A DNA stretch of 10,703 nt from Sediminibacterium ginsengisoli (GTDB lineage Bacteria > Bacteroidota > Bacteroidia > Chitinophagales > Chitinophagaceae): assembly GCA_945860335.1 (NCBI GenBank), contig CAMAQW010000051.1:1-10703 (forward strand), written 5' to 3'. The position numbers and the translations under genes were made by a program. The notes below the pieces were generated by a model, which did no database searches, had not been told where the DNA came from, and saw nothing but the letters and a program-made list of their open reading frames with translations. Shown piece after piece: positions 7,048 to 10,703 of the stretch; the stretch's first letter is position 1; every line of letters starts with the position of its first letter.

Positions 7048-7514
7048 TTTATGTTTTTGTTGCTATAGGCGTTTTTTTGTTGATGGAACCCATTACTTGG
7101 GCTACCCATAAATATGTGATGCATGGCTTTTTATGGTATTTGCATGAAGATCACCACCAAAAAAGCGATGGCTTCTTTGAAAAAAACGATGCCTTCTTTT
7201 TAATATTTGCCATTCCAAGTTGGCTTTGTATTATGCTCGGTAGTATGGCGCAAAATTACTGGTCGGTGGGTATTGGTGCAGGCATTGCTATGTATGGGTT
7301 TGCTTATTTTTTAGTGCACGAAATTATTATACATCAGCGTTTTAAACTGTTTACCAGGTCTAATAATAAATACATCAAAGCCATTAGGTGGGCGCATAAA
7401 ATGCACCATAAGCACCTTGGTAAAGAGGATGGCGAAAGTTTTGGTATGCTACTTGTTGCCAAAAAATACTGGGACAAAGTACGCAAAGACGAAGCCCTTC
7501 AAAATCAAGCATAG
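7044..7514 (+). CDS. crtZ: Beta-carotene (beta-ring) 3-hydroxylase, CrtZ
   Basis: A 156-residue membrane di-iron hydroxylase of the fatty acid hydroxylase superfamily that adds a 3-hydroxyl to beta rings. All four histidine clusters are present: H22-x4-H27 (HKYVMH), H34-xx-HH38 (HEDHH), H92-x4-H97 (HEIIIH) and H118-xx-HH122 (HKMHH). Hydrophobic segments lie between and before them. The ATG at 7044 was chosen over upstream in-frame starts inside cruF because it overlaps the cruF stop in ATGA (7044-7047), the pattern repeated elsewhere in this operon, and gives the usual CrtZ length. crtY begins 6 bp after its stop. Confidence 0.94.
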   Translation: MIYVFVAIGVFLLMEPITWATHKYVMHGFLWYLHEDHHQKSDGFFEKNDAFFLIFAIPSWLCIMLGSMAQNYWSVGIGAGIAMYGFAYFLVHEIIIHQRFKLFTRSNNKYIKAIRWAHKMHHKHLGKEDGESFGMLLVAKKYWDKVRKDEALQNQA

Positions 7515-7520
7515 GCTTTT

Positions 7521-8702
7521 TTGAAATCACAGTACGATTATATCATTACAGGTGCCGGACTTGCGGGTTTAAGTTTACTTATGCGCATGATGCAACATCC
7601 GTTTTTTGATACTGCTCAAATTTTGGTGATTGATGCAGCTCAAAAAAATACCAATGACCGAACCTGGTGTTTTTGGGAAAAAGAACCAGACATTTTTGAA
7701 CCCATCGTAATCAAAAAATGGGATCATGTTTCTTTTATTGCCCCCTCTTATAAAAGCGAATTGAACTTATCGCCCTTTGTTTATAAAATGATTAGAGGGA
7801 TTGATTTGTATACGCACGTATTATCACTGGCTGCCAGTAAATCAAATATTACTTTTTGTACAGAACGGGTATTGTCGGTTCAAAATACGCAAACTGGTGC
7901 TAGGGTTCAGCTCAAAAATCAAACACTTACTGCCAACAAAGTTTTTAATAGCATTTTATTTGAACCGGTAAATGTGCTGGCGCAAAAGTCTTCTGATTAT
8001 TTTTTATGGCAGCATTTTAAAGGCTATGAAATAAAAACAGAAACTCCTGTTTTTAATGATGGGGTGGCCACACTCATGGATTTTACCGTAGATCAATCAA
8101 ACGGCACTACGTTTATGTATGTAATGCCTACTTCCAGTACTACCGCACTTGTTGAATATACGTTGTTTACAGAAAATTTATTAGCAGACAAGGATTACAA
8201 CGAAGCCATACAGGCCTATATTCAAAAAACATATGGCGCCGTGGTATATAGTATAACACATCAAGAATTTGGTCAAATACCTATGACTAATTTTTGTTTT
8301 TCGGGTGGTGCTGGAAACATCATTAACATGGGTGTTGCTGGTGGTCAGGTAAAAGGAAGCAGTGGTTATGCGTTTCATTTTATTCAAGAAAAAACAAAAG
8401 CGATTATAGCTGATGTAGTTGCACAAAAAAATCCATTAAGGACGCCCAGTTTTTCACAAAAAAAGTTTGGCTTATACGACGCCGTATTACTTAGGGTATT
8501 ACAAGACAAAAAATTAGATGGCGCTACTATTTTTACTCAAATATTTTCTAAAAATCCGCCAGACCGGGTATTTCGTTTTTTAAATAACGAATCTTCACTA
8601 ATTGATGATTTGTACATAATGGCATCTGTGCCTACACATATTTTTTTACCAGCCGCACTGTATGCTTTACTGGGTGTAAAGCGGCGGCGAGGCCTTAATT
8701 AA
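7521..8702 (+). CDS. crtY: Lycopene beta-cyclase, CrtY
   Basis: A 393-residue flavoprotein of the CrtY/LCY family, forming beta-ionone rings on lycopene. It has the N-terminal dinucleotide-binding GAGLAG (11-16), the family block DRTWCFWE (46-53), the VEYTLF segment with E212 at the position expected for the catalytic acidic residue, and MGVAGGQVKGSSGYAF (270-285). The C-terminal RFLNNESSL and PTHIFLPAAL blocks are also typical. The start is TTG at 7521, directly before the FAD fold, with no suitable ATG upstream; crtI shows the same TTG-AAA opening. It is the last gene of the operon. Whether it makes one or two rings cannot be read from sequence, but coexistence with CruF and CrtD suggests that a monocyclic product is formed. 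Confidence 0.92.
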   Translation: MKSQYDYIITGAGLAGLSLLMRMMQHPFFDTAQILVIDAAQKNTNDRTWCFWEKEPDIFEPIVIKKWDHVSFIAPSYKSELNLSPFVYKMIRGIDLYTHVLSLAASKSNITFCTERVLSVQNTQTGARVQLKNQTLTANKVFNSILFEPVNVLAQKSSDYFLWQHFKGYEIKTETPVFNDGVATLMDFTVDQSNGTTFMYVMPTSSTTALVEYTLFTENLLADKDYNEAIQAYIQKTYGAVVYSITHQEFGQIPMTNFCFSGGAGNIINMGVAGGQVKGSSGYAFHFIQEKTKAIIADVVAQKNPLRTPSFSQKKFGLYDAVLLRVLQDKKLDGATIFTQIFSKNPPDRVFRFLNNESSLIDDLYIMASVPTHIFLPAALYALLGVKRRRGLN

Positions 8703-8706
8703 TACG

Positions 8707-8744
8707 GGTGGGTATTTGCAATTGATTTATTTTTGCTGCCCACC
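8707..8744 (+). terminator. Possible hairpin after the carotenoid operon
   Basis: GGTGGGTA (8707-8714) can pair with TGCCCACC (8737-8744), giving 8 bp with one G-T wobble and a 22-nt AT-rich loop, starting 5 bp after the crtY stop. It is the only candidate terminator between crtY and the tRNA. No T-run follows, so it is weak as an intrinsic terminator and may only protect a 3' end. The tRNA could be read from the operon transcript. Confidence 0.35.
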
Positions 8745-8753
8745 TTGCAATTG
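8716..8753. repeat. Short direct repeat TTGCAATTG, two copies
   Basis: TTGCAATTG occurs at 8716-8724, inside the loop of the hairpin, and again at 8745-8753, ending on the first base of the tRNA. The unit contains the palindrome CAATTG. The purpose is unknown; it could be chance in AT-rich DNA or a trace of a small duplication. Confidence 0.4.
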
Positions 8754-8824
8754 GCCTCGTAGTACAATGGATAGTATAAGAGTTTCCGAAGCTCCAGATT
8801 CAGGTTCGATTCCTGACGAGGCCA
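8753..8824 (+). tRNA. tRNA-Arg (anticodon CCG)
   Basis: A 72-nt cloverleaf can be drawn by eye. The acceptor stem is GGCCTCG (8753-8759) with CGAGGCC (8817-8823), 7 perfect pairs, and discriminator A8824. The D stem is GTAC/GTAT. The anticodon loop is TTCCGAA with anticodon CCG, reading CGG (Arg). The T arm is TCAGG-TTCGATT-CCTGA. The anticodon stem is imperfect: a T-G wobble closes the loop and the outermost pair is A-C. CCA is not encoded and would be added after transcription. It lies on the same strand as its neighbours, 50 bp after crtY. Confidence 0.92.
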
Positions 8825-8913
8825 CTAACAATCTTTTCTTTTTCTTCTATTTTTTGCCACTAATTAAGTAATATTAAGGACTCAATTTTAGTTCATTCAT
8901 ACTTATTTGTTGT

Positions 8914-10398
8914 ATGTTATTATTAGGAATAGATCTTGGCACTTCTTCTGTAAAAGTTTCTGTACTGGACGCTAGTAATGGAAATGTAATAGCAAGCGCG
9001 CAATACCCCGAAACCGAGGCTGCCATTATTTCCCATCATCCCGGTTGGGCGGAGCAGTCACCCAATCAGTGGTGGCATGATGTTAAGGCTGCTATTTTAA
9101 AATTACATGCTACAGAAGCCTATAAGCCTTCTGATATTGGTGCCATTGGCATTGCTTATCAGATGCATGGACTCGTGCTTGTAGATAGTAATCAAAACGT
9201 AATTAGAGATAGCATTATTTGGTGTGACAATAGAGCGGTAGCGTTAGGGGAAAAAGCATTTGAAACTATCGGTAACAATTACTGCTTAACGCATTTATTA
9301 AATTCTCCAGGAAATTTTACGGCATCAAAACTTGCTTGGGTGAAACAAAATGAATCTGAACATTATGCCAGGATACATAAAATGATGCTCCCCGGCGATT
9401 TTATTGCCATGAAATTAACCGGAGAAATTACCACCACTATCGCTGCATTATCGGAAGGCATGTTTTGGGATTTTAAAAACAATTGTTTGTCTGAGGCAGT
9501 TATGAATTATTACGGCCTCAATGCAATGCATATACCTGCTATCAAAAATGTATTTGATACACACGGATATGTAACTGAACATATTGCCAGTGAACTTGGC
9601 ATTCCAAAAGGAATTTCGGTAACCTATAAAGCAGGGGATCAACAAAACAATGCACTTTCATTAAACGTATTAAATTCTGGCGAAGTAGCTGCCACTGCTG
9701 GTACGTCAGCAGTGATATATGCAGTATCAGATAGTTTGCAAGCCGATACTGCGTCTAGGGTTAATTCATTTGCGCACGTCAATCACACACAGGAGCATAA
9801 TAGCATCGGTGTTTTATTATGTATTAATGGTGCAGGCATTTCAAATAGTTGGATCAAAAATAAATTGGGTGCAAGTAGTTACGAAGAGATGAATGCCCTT
9901 GCTGCATCTGTTGCTCCTGGATCTGATGGTGTATCGGTGCTTCCCTTTGGGAATGGGTCAGAACGTATGCTCCACAATAAAAATATTGGCGCACATATTA
10001 CGGGGTTCGATTTTAATAGACACGGCGCGGCGCATTTATTTCGTGCAGTTCAGGAAGGTGTTGTGTTTGCTATGCAATATGGTTTTAAAGTGCTGCAGCA
10101 AAACGGTGTGCAGCCAACAGTTATTAGAGCAGGTAAAGCCAATATGTTTTTGAGTGATGTTTTTGTAGACTGTTTTGTAAATACATTAGGGGTGCCGTTA
10201 GAGCTGTATCATACCGATGGAAGTAAGGGTGCTGCTTTTGGAGCTGGCTATGGCGCTAAAGTATATGCTACAATTGAGGAAGCTTTTGTTAATAGCAAGC
10301 CACTTAATATTATTGAGCCCTCCGGAACCAATTCATATGCAGCAGCTTATGAAAAATGGGAACAACAATTGGCACTTCAAATCAAAAACAATCAATAA
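8914..10398 (+). CDS. xylB: Xylulokinase, XylB
   Basis: A 494-residue FGGY-family sugar kinase phosphorylating D-xylulose to xylulose-5-phosphate with ATP, feeding the pentose phosphate pathway. Visible are the N-terminal phosphate-binding loop DLGTSSVK (7-14), HPGWAEQSP.QWW (42-54), the QMHG substrate segment (83-86), WCDNRA (103-108), the catalytic base D242 in AGDQQNNA, and the C-terminal ATP-domain blocks (TAGTSAV, RAGKANMFLSDVF, DGSKGAAFGAG). Length is normal. The 89 bp between the tRNA and this ATG are T-rich at first, with no convincing TAnnTTTG promoter. Xylose isomerase follows 24 bp downstream, which settles xylulose as substrate among FGGY sugars. Confidence 0.95.
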   Translation: MLLLGIDLGTSSVKVSVLDASNGNVIASAQYPETEAAIISHHPGWAEQSPNQWWHDVKAAILKLHATEAYKPSDIGAIGIAYQMHGLVLVDSNQNVIRDSIIWCDNRAVALGEKAFETIGNNYCLTHLLNSPGNFTASKLAWVKQNESEHYARIHKMMLPGDFIAMKLTGEITTTIAALSEGMFWDFKNNCLSEAVMNYYGLNAMHIPAIKNVFDTHGYVTEHIASELGIPKGISVTYKAGDQQNNALSLNVLNSGEVAATAGTSAVIYAVSDSLQADTASRVNSFAHVNHTQEHNSIGVLLCINGAGISNSWIKNKLGASSYEEMNALAASVAPGSDGVSVLPFGNGSERMLHNKNIGAHITGFDFNRHGAAHLFRAVQEGVVFAMQYGFKVLQQNGVQPTVIRAGKANMFLSDVFVDCFVNTLGVPLELYHTDGSKGAAFGAGYGAKVYATIEEAFVNSKPLNIIEPSGTNSYAAAYEKWEQQLALQIKNNQ

Positions 10399-10422
10399 AT
10401 TTAAAGTATTAAAACATAACGT

Positions 10423-10703
10423 ATGTCAGTAGTATTAGGATCTAAAGAATTTTTTAAAGGAATTGAAAAAATAAAATACGAAGGAACTGCTTCGCATAAT
10501 CCACTTGCATTTAGATGGTACAACGAAAATCAAGTAGTGGCAGGCAAAACCATGAAAGAGCATTTTAGATTTGCTTGTGCATACTGGCATAGCTTTTGTG
10601 GTTCTGGTGCCGATCCTTTTGGTGAACCAACCCATTTGTTTGAGTGGGATACAAAATCTGATCCAATCGAAAGAGCAAAAGACAAAGCAGATGCTGCATT
10701 TGA
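10423..10703 (+). CDS. xylA: Xylose isomerase, 5' part (cut by window end)
   Basis: The first 93 codons of XylA, which isomerises D-xylose to D-xylulose using divalent metal. The translated start reads MSVVLGSKEFFKGIEKIKYEG, followed by NPLAFRWYNE, GKTMKEHFRFACAYWHSF and GADPFGEPT, all typical of the N-terminus of the longer (about 440-residue) xylose isomerases. No stop is reached before the window ends, so the gene is truncated by the edge, not broken. The ATG at 10423 starts the protein at the usual point. xylB lies 24 bp upstream, so the two are probably one transcript in the order xylB-xylA. Confidence 0.94.
   Translation, partial: MSVVLGSKEFFKGIEKIKYEGTASHNPLAFRWYNENQVVAGKTMKEHFRFACAYWHSFCGSGADPFGEPTHLFEWDTKSDPIERAKDKADAAF

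Noticed and set aside
8825..8913. Integrated element or attachment site downstream of the tRNA
   Set aside because: No integrase, no repeat of the tRNA 3' end and no compositional change; ordinary xylose genes follow.

Overview
The window reads as chromosomal DNA of a Bacteroidota member, probably a Chitinophagaceae/Sphingobacteriia-type lineage. The evidence is AT-rich DNA, A-rich leaders instead of Shine-Dalgarno sequences, a promoter of the Bacteroidota TTG/TAnnTTTG type, and gene content (carotenoid cluster with CruF and CrtD; xylBA). No insertion sequence, phage gene, CRISPR array or riboswitch was seen. Genus-level placement is not possible from the sequence alone.

Layout: (1) 1-411, the 3' end of rfbA/rmlA (dTDP-glucose synthesis). 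(2) 450-1331, a MerR-type regulator with a C-terminal B12-binding domain that carries all the cobalamin signature residues of the CarH/LitR light sensors, followed by a strong hairpin terminator (1364-1388). (3) 1389-1477, a compact regulatory region with two copies of a gapped palindrome of identical geometry (9-bp arms, 16-bp spacer, 55-bp period). The second copy contains a consensus Bacteroidota -7 element. (4) 1478-8702, an eight-gene unit on one strand: ECF sigma factor, crtI, crtB, idi, crtD, cruF, crtZ, crtY. Gaps within it are 23 bp or less, and there are three ATGA stop/start overlaps. (5) 8753-8824, tRNA-Arg(CCG). (6) 8914-10703, xylB and the 5' part of xylA (xylose catabolism).

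How the genes fit together: Idi balances IPP and DMAPP, CrtB makes phytoene, CrtI makes lycopene, CrtY cyclises an end to beta, CruF hydrates the remaining psi end, CrtD adds the 3,4 double bond, and CrtZ hydroxylates the beta ring. With all of these present and no ketolase or glycosyltransferase seen, the simplest predicted product is a monocyclic saproxanthin-type xanthophyll, possibly with zeaxanthin. GGPP synthase (crtE) is not in the window. The main hypothesis is that the CarH-like protein with adenosylcobalamin binds the twin palindromes in the dark, blocks the promoter of the sigma/carotenoid unit, and is released by light. The co-encoded sigma factor could then spread the response to other loci.
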